A stretch of 53,419 nucleotides of DNA from NCBI RefSeq assembly GCF_900240215.1, contig NZ_LT964679.1, forward strand, positions 880,240-933,658. Reading direction: 5' to 3'. Origin of the DNA: Raoultibacter timonensis. Lineage in GTDB: Bacteria > Actinomycetota > Coriobacteriia > Coriobacteriales > Eggerthellaceae. Both the position numbers and the translations under genes were made by a program. A model generated the notes under the pieces. The model searched no databases and had not been told where the DNA came from. It worked only from the letters and a program-made list of their open reading frames with translations. Shown piece by piece: positions 9,612 through 18,572 of the stretch (position 1 is its first letter; each line of letters begins with the position of its first letter).

Positions 9612-12086
9612 GTGGCTCGCCAGACAAACTCAGCAGCCAAGCAAAAGCAGTCCCAGGGCAAGGGCGCGAAGGCAGCCTCACCCAAGGAAAAACAGGCCCA
9701 GAAAAGCAAAGGCGCCCGTGCGGCAAAGGTGGAGGAGGCCCCGCGCCTCTTCGACGAGCGCACGCAGCGCGATATCGTCGGCGTCGTGTTCGCCGTCGTC
9801 GCCATCGTGCTGTTCGTTGCCGCCGTCATGCCCTCCGATGCGGTGGTGACCGCGTTTCTCTCGACGGTGCTTCACCTCACGCTCGGCGTGGGCGCGTACC
9901 TCTTGCCGTTCTTTCTGCTCGTTATCGGGGCGAGCTTCCTCATTCGGTTCGAGCGCCAGCAGGTGCCGGTTCGCGTCGCGGTCGGCCTCGTCATGATCTT
10001 CGTGGCCGTGCTGGCCCTCCTCTCCCTCTTTACGCCGGGCGCGCAAACCGATGCGATGCTCCTGTTCGACGAGGGCGCGCTTGCGGCGCGCGGCGGCTAT
10101 ATCGGAGCCGGAATCGCATGGGCGGGCCTCACGCTGTTCGGCCAAACCGTTGCGGCCATCATTCTCGGCGGCATCATCGTCGCGGGTCTTGTCGTCATCG
10201 GGTTTTCCATCTCGAGCCTCATAGAGAAGGTGCGCTCGCTGCGCGAGCACGACGATCTCGATGAAACGACCGCGCTCGACGCGCCGTCGTTCGAGCCCCG
10301 GATCAAGCGCCAGCGCGATTCCGTCAAGGAGGAGGCCGCTCCCGCCGCCGTCGCCAACGCGTACACTTCGAAGATCGAACGTCGGCCGAAGCGGGCGACC
10401 TCGTCGCTCAACACCCAGGTGCTTGCGGGCGCGGTGCCGGTGTTCGACGAGCCCGAAGCCCACGAGCAGCCGATGACGCGCAAGCTCGGGAAGAAGAGCG
10501 CCGAGAAGGAGAAGACGGCGGAGGCGCCGAAGACGCAAGCCCTTTCCAAGGCCGCATCCAAGAGCTCGACGCCGCTTGCCACACCCCAGCCTCTCGAGGG
10601 ATTCTCTCTTCCGCCGATGGATCTGCTCGCCCGTTCGTCGGGCAAGGGGTCGGGCGCAAGCGAAGCGGACCTGCGCGAAACAGCCGCATGCCTGCAGGAG
10701 ACGCTCGAAGACTTCAATATCCTCGCCGAAGTGGTCGGCTGGGTTGCCGGACCCACGGTTACGCTTTTCAAGGTCGATCTTCCGGCGGGCGTGCGCGTAA
10801 GCCGCGTTACCGCTCTCGAGGACGACATCGCCCTCGCGCTCGCCGCTCCGGGCGTGCGCATATTCGCGCCGATTCCCGGGACGAACTACGTGGGCATCGA
10901 GGTGCCGAACAGCAAGCGCGAGAGCGTGCTTCTGGGCGACGTACTGCGCGATGCGACCGAGGGCCCGTTGCAGATAGCCATCGGCAAGGACGTCGAGGGC
11001 GCTTCGATCGTGTCGGATCTCGCGAAGATGCCGCACCTACTCATCGGCGGCACGACCGGTTCGGGCAAGTCGGTTTCCATCAACGCGATGATCATGTCGA
11101 TCCTCATGAGGGCGACCCCCTCCGAGGTCCGTTTCATCATGATCGACCCCAAGCGGGTCGAGTTCACGCCCTACAACGGCATTCCCCATCTGTACGTGCC
11201 GGTGGTCACCGAGGCGAAAGAGGCGGCGAGCGCGCTGTCGTGGGGCGTTGCCGAGATGGAGCGCAGGCTCAAGATCTTCTCGAAGGTCGGCGCGCGCAAC
11301 ATCGGGCAGTACAACGCGAAGGTGCAGCGAGGGGACGTGGGCGACGAGGAGGCGAAGGAGCTTCCCTACATCGTCATCATCATCGACGAGCTTGCCGACC
11401 TTATGATGAACGTCGGCAAGGAAGTCGAGTTCTCCATCGCCCGCATCGCTCAGCTCGCCCGTGCGGCCGGCATCCATCTGATCGTTGCAACGCAGCGCCC
11501 CTCCACGAACGTGGTAACCGGCCTCATCAAGGCGAACATCACCAACCGCATCGCATTTAACGTCGCATCGGGCATCGATTCGCGCGTCGTGCTCGATACG
11601 CCGGGCGCCGAGAACCTTATCGGTCTCGGCGATCTGCTGTTCTCGAAGCCCGAGTACGCAAAGCCCCAGCGCATCCAGGGCTGTTACGTTTCGGAAGACG
11701 AGATCGGCGCCGTCGTCGATATGCTCAAGGCGCAGGGGGAGCCCGAATACCACTCGGAGATCCTCACGACGAACCTCATCACGCTCGGCGCCTCGGCTCC
11801 CGACGGCTCGGGGGGCAGCGGATCGAGCGACGATCCGCTCATCTGGGAGGCGGCCGACATTGTGGTGTCGAGCGGCCTCGGATCGACCTCGAACATTCAG
11901 AGGCGCCTCAAAGTTGGCTATTCTCGAGCTGGGCGTATAATGGATATGCTTGAAGAAAAGGGCGTCGTGGGACCTCCGAACGGCAGCAAGCCGCGCGAGG
12001 TGCTCGTCGATGCCATGGAACTCGAAACGCTGAAGGCGTTCGAAGCCCAGGACGAAGCCGGCGAACCATCGTTTGCGGAGGAGTGA
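9612..12086 (+). CDS. ftsK: DNA translocase FtsK/SpoIIIE
   Basis: An 824-residue septal DNA pump that clears chromosome ends during division. A basic N-terminus is followed by about four membrane helices (roughly residues 55-205), a charged linker, and the motor: Walker A in GGTTGSGKSV (near residue 480), Walker B in VIIIDELADLMM, and IVATQRPSTNVVTG. The C-terminal gamma domain (SNIQRRLKVGYSRAGRIMDMLEEKGVVG) reads polar DNA sequences. The start is a GTG after AAAGGAGC. The next gene begins four bases past the stop, so the two are coupled. Confidence 0.96.
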   Translation: MARQTNSAAKQKQSQGKGAKAASPKEKQAQKSKGARAAKVEEAPRLFDERTQRDIVGVVFAVVAIVLFVAAVMPSDAVVTAFLSTVLHLTLGVGAYLLPFFLLVIGASFLIRFERQQVPVRVAVGLVMIFVAVLALLSLFTPGAQTDAMLLFDEGALAARGGYIGAGIAWAGLTLFGQTVAAIILGGIIVAGLVVIGFSISSLIEKVRSLREHDDLDETTALDAPSFEPRIKRQRDSVKEEAAPAAVANAYTSKIERRPKRATSSLNTQVLAGAVPVFDEPEAHEQPMTRKLGKKSAEKEKTAEAPKTQALSKAASKSSTPLATPQPLEGFSLPPMDLLARSSGKGSGASEADLRETAACLQETLEDFNILAEVVGWVAGPTVTLFKVDLPAGVRVSRVTALEDDIALALAAPGVRIFAPIPGTNYVGIEVPNSKRESVLLGDVLRDATEGPLQIAIGKDVEGASIVSDLAKMPHLLIGGTTGSGKSVSINAMIMSILMRATPSEVRFIMIDPKRVEFTPYNGIPHLYVPVVTEAKEAASALSWGVAEMERRLKIFSKVGARNIGQYNAKVQRGDVGDEEAKELPYIVIIIDELADLMMNVGKEVEFSIARIAQLARAAGIHLIVATQRPSTNVVTGLIKANITNRIAFNVASGIDSRVVLDTPGAENLIGLGDLLFSKPEYAKPQRIQGCYVSEDEIGAVVDMLKAQGEPEYHSEILTTNLITLGASAPDGSGGSGSSDDPLIWEAADIVVSSGLGSTSNIQRRLKVGYSRAGRIMDMLEEKGVVGPPNGSKPREVLVDAMELETLKAFEAQDEAGEPSFAEE

Positions 12087-12090
12087 CGAC

Positions 12091-13200
12091 GTGGACCAGG
12101 TAAGTTTTGGAACGGTTTTGCAAGACGCCCGCATGCGCAAGGGCTACGATTTAGCGACGGCTGCCCGCCGTTTGCGCATACGCCCCGATATCCTGCAAGC
12201 CATCGAGGCTGCCGATTTCTCGCGTATGCCCCCGCGCGGGTACGCTCGCAATATGGTGAACGCATACGCCCGTTACCTCGGCCTCAATCCGACCGAGGTA
12301 ACCCGCATGTACCTCGACGAAGCGTATGCCTATCAGGTGGGCCGAGCGCGCTCGGGCGCCCGTCAAACCGGGTTCGATATGTCGGCAGCGAGCGGACGGG
12401 GGAGGGCTCGGCGCGATTACGACGAACCGGAAACGTCGGCTCTCGGGCGCAAGCTCTACGTTGACGATCCGCATGGGGACAGACGTCGTACCGAAGCGGC
12501 GCGCGGAGCGGGGCGAGGCGAGGAGCAGACGCACCGCTCGAGCAGAAGCGCGTTGCCGAACACCCAGTACACGAATTTCTACTCGGGGCCGAAGGCGCCT
12601 TCGGTTGCCAGCTCGAAACTGCCGTTCATCATCGCAGGAGCGGTTATCCTCATCCTGCTCGTAATCGTGCTCGTGCTGGTGTTCGGGCAGGGTAATTCCA
12701 ACGACGCCGATGCACCCAAGATGCCCGTCAGCGGATTGACCGATCCCGAGGATTCGGGTGCGACCGATTCGGGAGCGGACTCGGGCGGAGACGTCCAACA
12801 GCCGACGCCCACCAAGGTTGCGCCGGCGAGCACGGTGTTCAAGTACGAGATCGGGTCGGGAGCGAGCCCCTACGTGGAGATCATCCAAGATGACGTAACC
12901 ATCGTTGCCGACGATATATCCGGGCCGGCTGACAAGGAATACGAAGTAACGGGCAAGCTGAGGTTCAAGACGACGAACCCCGATGCGGTCAAGGTGTACC
13001 AAGACGGAGAAGAGCTCGAGCTGACCTCGCCCTACAATGACGGCGTGTACGAGGTCACCGTCGATTTCGCCGCCGTGCTGCAAAAGTGGCAGGAGGAGAA
13101 CGGCACCGCAGGCTCCGCCGGAACCGCTGGTTCGGACGGGACTGCCGAGGGTGCGAACGCGAACAGCGGGGGAGACGCGGGAGGCTCTTCGTCGGAATAG
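12091..13200 (+). CDS. RodZ-like membrane protein with N-terminal helix-turn-helix
   Basis: This 369-residue protein has a HTH_25-type domain at the start (LQDARMRKGYDLATAARRLRIRPDIL, then RGYARNMVNAYARYLGL), a charged linker, one membrane helix (LPFIIAGAVILILLVIVLVLVFG, about residues 178-200) and an extracytoplasmic domain of DUF4115 type, ending in a Ser/Gly-rich tail. RodZ homologues link the MreB cytoskeleton to cell-wall growth; the Bacillus counterpart YmfM lies in the same order upstream of pgsA. I prefer the GTG at 12091, which follows GGAGGAG, over an in-frame TTG at 12073. Confidence 0.82.
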   Translation: MDQVSFGTVLQDARMRKGYDLATAARRLRIRPDILQAIEAADFSRMPPRGYARNMVNAYARYLGLNPTEVTRMYLDEAYAYQVGRARSGARQTGFDMSAASGRGRARRDYDEPETSALGRKLYVDDPHGDRRRTEAARGAGRGEEQTHRSSRSALPNTQYTNFYSGPKAPSVASSKLPFIIAGAVILILLVIVLVLVFGQGNSNDADAPKMPVSGLTDPEDSGATDSGADSGGDVQQPTPTKVAPASTVFKYEIGSGASPYVEIIQDDVTIVADDISGPADKEYEVTGKLRFKTTNPDAVKVYQDGEELELTSPYNDGVYEVTVDFAAVLQKWQEENGTAGSAGTAGSDGTAEGANANSGGDAGGSSSE

Positions 13201-13263
13201 GCCTTCGAGCATGCAACCTGCAAGCCCGTTTGGGGCGAAACAGGGATGTTTTCCGAGTATCTG

Positions 13264-13295
13264 GGCGAGCGGGAGCGAAAATGTCCCCGCTCGCC
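13264..13295. terminator. GC hairpin after the rodZ-like gene
   Basis: GGCGAGCGGG (13264-13273) pairs perfectly with CCCGCTCGCC (13286-13295) around a 12-base loop. TATAAT follows immediately (13296-13301), which could be the -10 element for the next gene, so terminator and promoter may abut. Confidence 0.6.
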
Positions 13296-13409
13296 TATAA
13301 TAAAGCGGTACATTGAGAGGCTCGGCTTGCGCCGGGCCTTATGCGCGATGCACGCACGTTCGATCGTATGCGGCAACGCATCCATAGAGCACGAGCTGAA
13401 AGGAACGAC

Positions 13410-13907
13410 ATGGCAAAGGAATCAAGCTTCGATGTTGTATCGAGCGTCGACATGCAGGAGATCGACAACGCGTTCGGCCAGGCGAAGAAGGAACTGACAC
13501 AGCGTTACGACCTCAAGGATTCGGGTGCCGAAATATCGCTCGACAAGCAAGGCAAGACGATAACGGTGGCCGCCCCGAGCGATTTCGTCGCCAAGCAGGT
13601 TATCGACGTCATCGGATCGAAGCTCATCAAGCGGGGCATCGATCTTGCGGCAGTCAAATGGGGCGCCGTGCAGGCGGCCGCCGGGCAGAGCGTCCGTCAA
13701 ACGGCATCGATCGTCGAGGGCATCGACCGCGATACCGCATCGACCATCAACAAGGATATCAAGGCAGGGAAGTTCAAGGTCAAAGTGCAGATCGAAGGCG
13801 ATAAGCTACGGGTGAGCTCCGCGTCCCGCGATGCGCTTCAGGAGGTCATCGCCTTCCTGAAGGAAAAGGATTACGGCCAACCGCTCCAATACGTCAACTA
13901 CCGATAG
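13410..13907 (+). CDS. YajQ family nucleotide-binding protein
   Basis: A 165-residue YajQ/DUF520 protein. The whole family pattern is visible: SSFDVVSSVDMQEIDNAFGQAKKEL, RYDLKDSGAEI, and a C-terminus of ALQEVIAFLKEKDYGQPLQYVNYR. Family members bind RNA or nucleotides, and some (Xanthomonas) bind c-di-GMP and control transcription; whether this one does is unknown, but a diguanylate cyclase is encoded 11 kb upstream. The ATG at 13410 follows GAAAGGAACGAC; a longer in-frame extension to 13341 has no ribosome site. Confidence 0.93.
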   Translation: MAKESSFDVVSSVDMQEIDNAFGQAKKELTQRYDLKDSGAEISLDKQGKTITVAAPSDFVAKQVIDVIGSKLIKRGIDLAAVKWGAVQAAAGQSVRQTASIVEGIDRDTASTINKDIKAGKFKVKVQIEGDKLRVSSASRDALQEVIAFLKEKDYGQPLQYVNYR

Positions 13908-13919
13908 CCGGCGAACGCT

Positions 13920-15233
13920 ATGGTTCTGCGAAGCGATACGCCGAGCGTGGCTTTTGTCACGCTCGGGTGCGCGAAAAACGAGGTCGATAGCGATCGCATG
14001 GCGCGGCGTGCCGAGGCTGCGGGTTTCGCGTTGGCCGACGACCCGCGGGAAGCCGATGCCATCGTCGTCAACACCTGCTCGTTTATCGAGGCGGCAACCG
14101 AGGAAAGCCTGGAGGCGATATTCGACCTTGCGGGCATCGAGCGGCCCGCAGGCGGGGTCGTACCGCTCATCGTTGCCGGATGCATGCCGGCGCGCTACGG
14201 AGACGAGTTGGAAGCGGAGCTGCCCGAGGCGGCGGCGTTCGTCCCTTGCAGCAAGGAAGACGACATAGCGGAGCTATTGGCCGAGGCGCTCGAAGTCGAT
14301 CTGGCATCGATGCGGCGTGGGTCCGCGTCTGCCGGTCGAGCCGCATCGACTGCGGCCGTATCGGCCTACGTGAAGATATCCGATGGGTGCGACCGCTTCT
14401 GCTCGTACTGCACGATACCTTTCATCAGGGGGCGGTATAGAAGCTTTCCCTACGAGGAGATCGAAGCGGAAGTCGATCGCCTCGTATCCTCGGATACGAG
14501 GGAGATCGTTCTCATCGCCCAGGATACCGGCCGATGGGGAGATGATCTCGCTGAACCGTCTACGCTCGCGGAGCTGCTCGCGCGCCTTGCCGGACGGTTT
14601 TCGAATACGTGGTTCCGAGTCATGTACATTCAGCCCGAAGGCGTCAGCGATGCGCTGATCGAGACGGTGGCAACCCACGACAACATCTGCAGTTATCTCG
14701 ATATCCCCCTGCAGCACGTAAAGCCCGCTATACTGCGCGCCATGAACCGCACCGGCTCCCGCGAGGAGTTCGAGTCGCTTGTCGGGCGCATCAGAAAGAG
14801 GATTCCCGATGCGACGCTGCGCACGACGCTCATCGCGGGTTTTCCCGGTGAAACCGAGGAGGATTTCGACGATCTGTGCGAATTCGTCGAATCGGTCGAT
14901 CTCGATTATGTAGGCGTGTTCGCGTATTCCCGCGAGGACGGCACGAGGGCGGCGGACATGCCCGACCAGATCGACGAGGACACGAAGCTCGAGCGCGCCC
15001 AAGCGCTCCGCGATATCGCCGATGCCGCATGCACAGCGCGCGTTGCCGAGCGCATCGGGGAGAGCATGGAAGTGCTTGTGCTCGGGTGCGAGGAAGACGG
15101 CCAGCTTTTCGGACGGGCGAAGTGCCAGGCTCCCGACGTGGACGGCGTGGTGTATCTCGGGGAAGGCGTGCCCGGCCAGATCGTGTCGGTGACGATCGCC
15201 GACACCCTGCTGTACGAAATGGAGGCAGAGTAG
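13920..15233 (+). CDS. rimO: Ribosomal protein S12 methylthiotransferase RimO
   Basis: A 437-residue radical-SAM enzyme that adds a methylthio group to an Asp of ribosomal protein S12. Three N-terminal cysteines bind the auxiliary cluster (LGCAKNE, NTCSFIEAA, AGCMPAR), and the radical-SAM cluster is CDRFCSYC. A TRAM domain closes the protein. The SDGCDRFCSYCTIPFIRGRYRS box and the LGCAKN start favour RimO over its paralogue MiaB, also encoded here at 21702. It starts 12 bases after the yajQ-type gene and ends 3 bases before the pgsA-cinA fusion. Confidence 0.94.
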   Translation: MVLRSDTPSVAFVTLGCAKNEVDSDRMARRAEAAGFALADDPREADAIVVNTCSFIEAATEESLEAIFDLAGIERPAGGVVPLIVAGCMPARYGDELEAELPEAAAFVPCSKEDDIAELLAEALEVDLASMRRGSASAGRAASTAAVSAYVKISDGCDRFCSYCTIPFIRGRYRSFPYEEIEAEVDRLVSSDTREIVLIAQDTGRWGDDLAEPSTLAELLARLAGRFSNTWFRVMYIQPEGVSDALIETVATHDNICSYLDIPLQHVKPAILRAMNRTGSREEFESLVGRIRKRIPDATLRTTLIAGFPGETEEDFDDLCEFVESVDLDYVGVFAYSREDGTRAADMPDQIDEDTKLERAQALRDIADAACTARVAERIGESMEVLVLGCEEDGQLFGRAKCQAPDVDGVVYLGEGVPGQIVSVTIADTLLYEMEAE

Positions 15234-15236
15234 CTG

Positions 15237-16481
15237 ATGGCAGCTCCCAATCCCACCCATGAAAAGCTCTGGACCCCGGCGAACATCGTAACGTTGCTCC
15301 GCATCTGCGGCGTACCGCTGTTCGTCATCGCGATCATCAGCCCTTGGCCCGCATGGCTGCCCGTATGGGCCGATGCGGAGGTATGGAAATCGTGGATCGC
15401 GGCCGGTATCTTCATTCTGCTCGCTGCGACGGACGGCCTCGACGGCTATCTTGCGCGCAGCAGGGGCGAGGTGACGAATCTCGGCAAGTTCATGGATCCG
15501 CTCGCCGACAAGATACTCGTTGCCGCGGCCCTGCTCGCGCTCATCGAGCTCGGCGTGCTCCCCTCATGGGTGGCCCTCGTCATCCTGTGCCGCGAATTCA
15601 TCGTTTCGGGCATTCGCATGGTGGCCGCCAGCCAGGGTGTCGTGATCGCGGCGAGCTGGTACGGAAAAGCGAAAACGGTTACGCAGATCATTGCGATCGT
15701 CCTGTTCATCATCAAGGATTCGACGCCCGTTACGACGTTTTCCGAAGTGCTCAGCAACCATCTCTACCTCATATCGTGGGCGGTCATGTTCGTCGCCCTC
15801 GTGCTTACGATCATCTCCATGCTCGATTACTTCGTCAAGGCGCGCGAGATCCTCGGGTTCACGAAATCGGCCCGTAGGGCCCGCAAGCAAGCCGAACGCG
15901 AAAGCGCCGGCTCGGGCGAACCGGACGGCTGTTCCGGAAGCGGATCGCTGACGGCCGGGCAGATGGCGTCCATCGAGCCCGCCGCCCTCGAAACACTTGC
16001 GGCAGAGGTTCTTGACGCCGCGAAGGCTGCGGGCCTTACCGTAGGTACGGCGGAAAGCTGCACCGGCGGCCTTATCGCCGCGACGCTCACGGCGATACCG
16101 GGAAGCTCCGAGAGCGTTGCGGGCGGAATCGTAAGCTATTCGAACGAGGTGAAACAAGCGGAGCTGGGCGTAAAGCGCGAAACGCTCGACCTTGTGGGCG
16201 CGGTGAGCTCCCAAACCGCCGAGCAGATGGCCGTCGGCGCGCGCGCGAAGCTCGGCGTCGATATAGCCGTGTCGGTTACCGGCATCGCGGGACCTGGCGG
16301 AGCGGCTCCGGGAAAGCCGGTGGGCACCGTGTGGATCGGCCTTGCGAACGCGGGCATCACGGTCTCGAAGCTCTGCCGTTTTCCCGGCGATCGCGAGCAG
16401 GTCAGAATGCTGACAGTGAGAGCGGCCCTCGAGTTTCTGCGCGACGGAATCGAGGGGCTCGAGGAGGCGGGCGCGTCATAG
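15237..16481 (+). CDS. Fusion of PgsA (phosphatidylglycerophosphate synthase) and CinA-type amidohydrolase
   Basis: One uninterrupted 414-codon frame holds two enzymes. Residues 1 to about 205 are a CDP-alcohol phosphatidyltransferase with the complete DG-x2-AR-x8-G-x3-D-x3-D metal/substrate motif (DGYLARSRGEVTNLGKFMDPLAD) and several membrane helices; the expected product is phosphatidylglycerol phosphate. A Ser/Gly/Arg-rich linker follows, then from about residue 243 a CinA C-terminal domain (GTAESCTGGLIAATLT, GGIVSYSNEVK, TGIAGPGG), the family that deamidates nicotinamide mononucleotide. In Bacillus the two are adjacent genes before recA. An internal ATG at 15963 could allow separate CinA translation, but it has no good ribosome site. 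Confidence 0.9.
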   Translation: MAAPNPTHEKLWTPANIVTLLRICGVPLFVIAIISPWPAWLPVWADAEVWKSWIAAGIFILLAATDGLDGYLARSRGEVTNLGKFMDPLADKILVAAALLALIELGVLPSWVALVILCREFIVSGIRMVAASQGVVIAASWYGKAKTVTQIIAIVLFIIKDSTPVTTFSEVLSNHLYLISWAVMFVALVLTIISMLDYFVKAREILGFTKSARRARKQAERESAGSGEPDGCSGSGSLTAGQMASIEPAALETLAAEVLDAAKAAGLTVGTAESCTGGLIAATLTAIPGSSESVAGGIVSYSNEVKQAELGVKRETLDLVGAVSSQTAEQMAVGARAKLGVDIAVSVTGIAGPGGAAPGKPVGTVWIGLANAGITVSKLCRFPGDREQVRMLTVRAALEFLRDGIEGLEEAGAS

Positions 16482-16487
16482 AGCGGC

Positions 16488-16625
16488 TTTCGAATCCCAT
16501 GCGCGTATGAACCGGCTGCGTTACCCGTAAGGTTTTGCAGCCTTTGCGGTAAGGGTGCCGCGGCGAGGGGATCTCGATTCCGCAAGAGCGACGTGCCATA
16601 ATCGGATTTACCGTGGGATTCGAAA
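16488..16625. repeat. Perfect 12-bp inverted repeat in the cinA-recA gap
   Basis: TTTCGAATCCCA at 16488-16499 is repeated in inverse at 16614-16625. The 114 bases between also contain partly self-complementary sequence. The arm resembles a tRNA T-loop (TTCGAATC), but no tRNA folds here. It ends just before the recA promoter. Confidence 0.5.
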
Positions 16626-16632
16626 CAAGTTC

Positions 16633-16660
16633 TTGACTAACAAACATCTGTTCGTATAAT
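16633..16660 (+). promoter_or_regulatory. recA promoter with an SOS (LexA) box in the spacer
   Basis: TTGACT (16633-16638) and TATAAT (16655-16660) are 16 bases apart. The spacer carries CAAACATCTGTTCG (16641-16654), matching CGAAC-N4-GTTCG at nine of ten defined positions. LexA bound there would occlude the promoter. Three more such boxes lie at lexA itself. Confidence 0.85.
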
Positions 16661-16707
16661 AAAACAGTCCCTATGCAACATAGATGCGCTACGGCAAGGA
16701 GAGGTAC

Positions 16708-17760
16708 ATGAACCAGGACAAAGCCAAGATGCTTAAGCTGACGACCGATCAGATCGAAGGCAAATTCGGTCAGGGGTCGATCATGAAGCTTGGCGAAGAC
16801 GGCAAACATCTCACCATCGGCGTCATTCCTACCGGAGCGTTGCCCCTCGATGCTGCGCTTGGCATAGGCGGCGTTCCCCGAGGTCGCATCGTCGAGGTGT
16901 ACGGACCGGAAGCCTCGGGCAAAACCACCCTCGCTCTTCAAATACTCGCCGAAGCCCAGGCGCTCGGCGGCGTAGTGGCCTTCATCGATGCGGAGCACGC
17001 GCTCGACCCCGTCTACGCCGCCCGTCTCGGCGTCGATATCGACGAAGTGCTCATCTCGCAGCCCGATACGGGCGAGCAGGGCCTCGAGATCTGCGATATG
17101 CTCGTACGCAGCGGAGCCATCGACTGCATCGTCGTCGACTCGGTAGCCGCCCTTGTTCCCCGTGCGGAAATCGAGGGCGAGATCGGCGACACTTCGGTCG
17201 GTCTGCAGGCGCGGCTTATGTCCCAGGCGTTGCGAAAGCTTGCAGGTTCTCTGTCGAAATCGAATACGACCTGCATATTCATCAACCAGTTACGCGAGAA
17301 GATAGGCGTGATGTTCGGCAACCCCGAAACCACTACGGGCGGGCGCGCACTCAAGTTCTTTTCGAGCGTCCGCATCGACATCCGTCGCATCGATTCCATA
17401 AAGAAGGACGGCGAAGTGGTCGGCAACCGCGTGCGTGCCAAAGTCGTCAAAAACAAAGTGGCACCGCCGTTTCGACAGGCCGAGTTCGATCTTATGTACG
17501 GTGAGGGCATCTCGCGCGAGGGGTGCATCGTCGATATGGGCGTCGAGGCGGGCGTCGTGAAGAAGAGCGGTGCGTGGTACACCTACGGCGAGGAGCGTCT
17601 CGGCCAAGGCAGGGAAGCGGCGAAACTCACTATGAGGGAGAACCCCGATCTGCGTGACGAGATCGAAGTCAAAGTACGCGAGTTCTTCGAGATCCCTGTC
17701 ATTACCGCTTCCGAAGAGTCGGAGACGGAAGCAGCGCCTAAACCGTCGTCCAAGAAGTAA
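16708..17760 (+). CDS. recA: Recombinase RecA
   Basis: A 350-residue RecA, the strand-exchange ATPase that also stimulates LexA self-cleavage. Walker A (GPEASGKTT), the [17 protein letters not shown] region with Walker B, loop L2 and [22 protein letters not shown] are all normal, and the tail is acidic then Lys-rich. The ATG at 16708 after GCAAGGAGAGG is preferred to an in-frame ATG at 16684. recX follows after 14 bases, and the promoter has an SOS box. Confidence 0.98.
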   Translation: MNQDKAKMLKLTTDQIEGKFGQGSIMKLGEDGKHLTIGVIPTGALPLDAALGIGGVPRGRIVEVYGPEASGKTTLALQILAEAQALGGVVAFIDAEHALDPVYAARLGVDIDEVLISQPDTGEQGLEICDMLVRSGAIDCIVVDSVAALVPRAEIEGEIGDTSVGLQARLMSQALRKLAGSLSKSNTTCIFINQLREKIGVMFGNPETTTGGRALKFFSSVRIDIRRIDSIKKDGEVVGNRVRAKVVKNKVAPPFRQAEFDLMYGEGISREGCIVDMGVEAGVVKKSGAWYTYGEERLGQGREAAKLTMRENPDLRDEIEVKVREFFEIPVITASEESETEAAPKPSSKK

Positions 17761-17774
17761 CTGCACCTTGCTTC

Positions 17775-18356
17775 ATGCCCTACATCGACGAACAGTTCAT
17801 CGAGGATTTGAAGCGGCGGCTCGGGGAGACCGAGCCGCCGTCTTGCCGAGCGGATCGGAGCGGGAAGCGGGCCGATCCGGCCACGCGCGCCGCTCGGCCG
17901 CAGGAGACGCTCGGCGACGAGGCGTTCGACGCTTACAAGAAGATACAGCGGCTTGTCAGCGTAAGCGAGCGTTCGACGAAAGGGTTGCGGGAGCGCCTTG
18001 ACCGAGACGGCTTTTCACCCGAGTCGATCGAGGAGGCGCTTGGGCGCGCGGTTTCCTACGGCATCGTTGACGATCGCCGTTACGCTGAGGCTTACGTACG
18101 CTCGAAGCTCAGGGCGGGCAAGGGAAGGCGTGGCATCGAATCGGAGTTGCGCGATCTCGGCATCGACCCCGACGAAATCGACGAATGGACCGAATCGGAA
18201 AGCGAGGACGAGGTGGCGCGCGCCCTCGAGCTTCTCAACAGGAAGCCTCCCACCGCAAAGAACAAGCGCGATGCGGCGTATCGCAGGCTCGTATCGAAGG
18301 GGTATAGCGCTTCTGCTGCTCAGAGCGCCGCTCGCATATGGAGCGAATCGTTATAA
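17775..18356 (+). CDS. recX: Regulatory protein RecX
   Basis: A 193-residue RecX, which binds RecA filaments and usually restrains them. The repeated three-helix units are visible: LVSVSERSTKGLRERLDRDGF, VSYGIVDDRRYAEAYVRSKL-RAGKGRRGIESELRDLGI, and a C-terminal RRLVSKGYSASAAQSAARI. A charged, variable first 45 residues precede them. It directly follows recA and should share its SOS-controlled promoter. Confidence 0.9.
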   Translation: MPYIDEQFIEDLKRRLGETEPPSCRADRSGKRADPATRAARPQETLGDEAFDAYKKIQRLVSVSERSTKGLRERLDRDGFSPESIEEALGRAVSYGIVDDRRYAEAYVRSKLRAGKGRRGIESELRDLGIDPDEIDEWTESESEDEVARALELLNRKPPTAKNKRDAAYRRLVSKGYSASAAQSAARIWSESL

Positions 18357-18486
18357 TTTCCAAAAAGCCTTTATCAAAATCGCAGAAACCTTTATCATGG
18401 TATGCAGCTTGAGCGTTTGCGTACCCGATAGGGTGCTGACTATAGAGACAATCCAATATCTGTACTCTACTGTGCGCGTATGCTCA

Positions 18487-18513
18487 TGCCAGGTGTTCCG
18501 CCCGGCATTTTTT
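18487..18513 (+). terminator. Probable terminator between recX and rny
   Basis: A TGCC-GGTG / CGCC-GGCA hairpin with one mismatch (18487-18507) is followed by six T. It lies 130 bases after recX and 60 before rny, so it could end the recA unit or act as an attenuator in the rny leader. TTGCGT and CTATAG 17 bases apart near 18418-18446 could be a weak rny promoter upstream of it. Confidence 0.6.
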
Positions 18514-18572
18514 ATGTCGAAAAAATGAAAACGAATACATGACCAGTACAAACAGATTGAAAGGGGGAGCGA

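Noticed and set aside
16488..16625. Possible tRNA gene suggested by TTCGAATCC
   Set aside because: No acceptor or anticodon stem can be built around either copy of the T-loop-like sequence.
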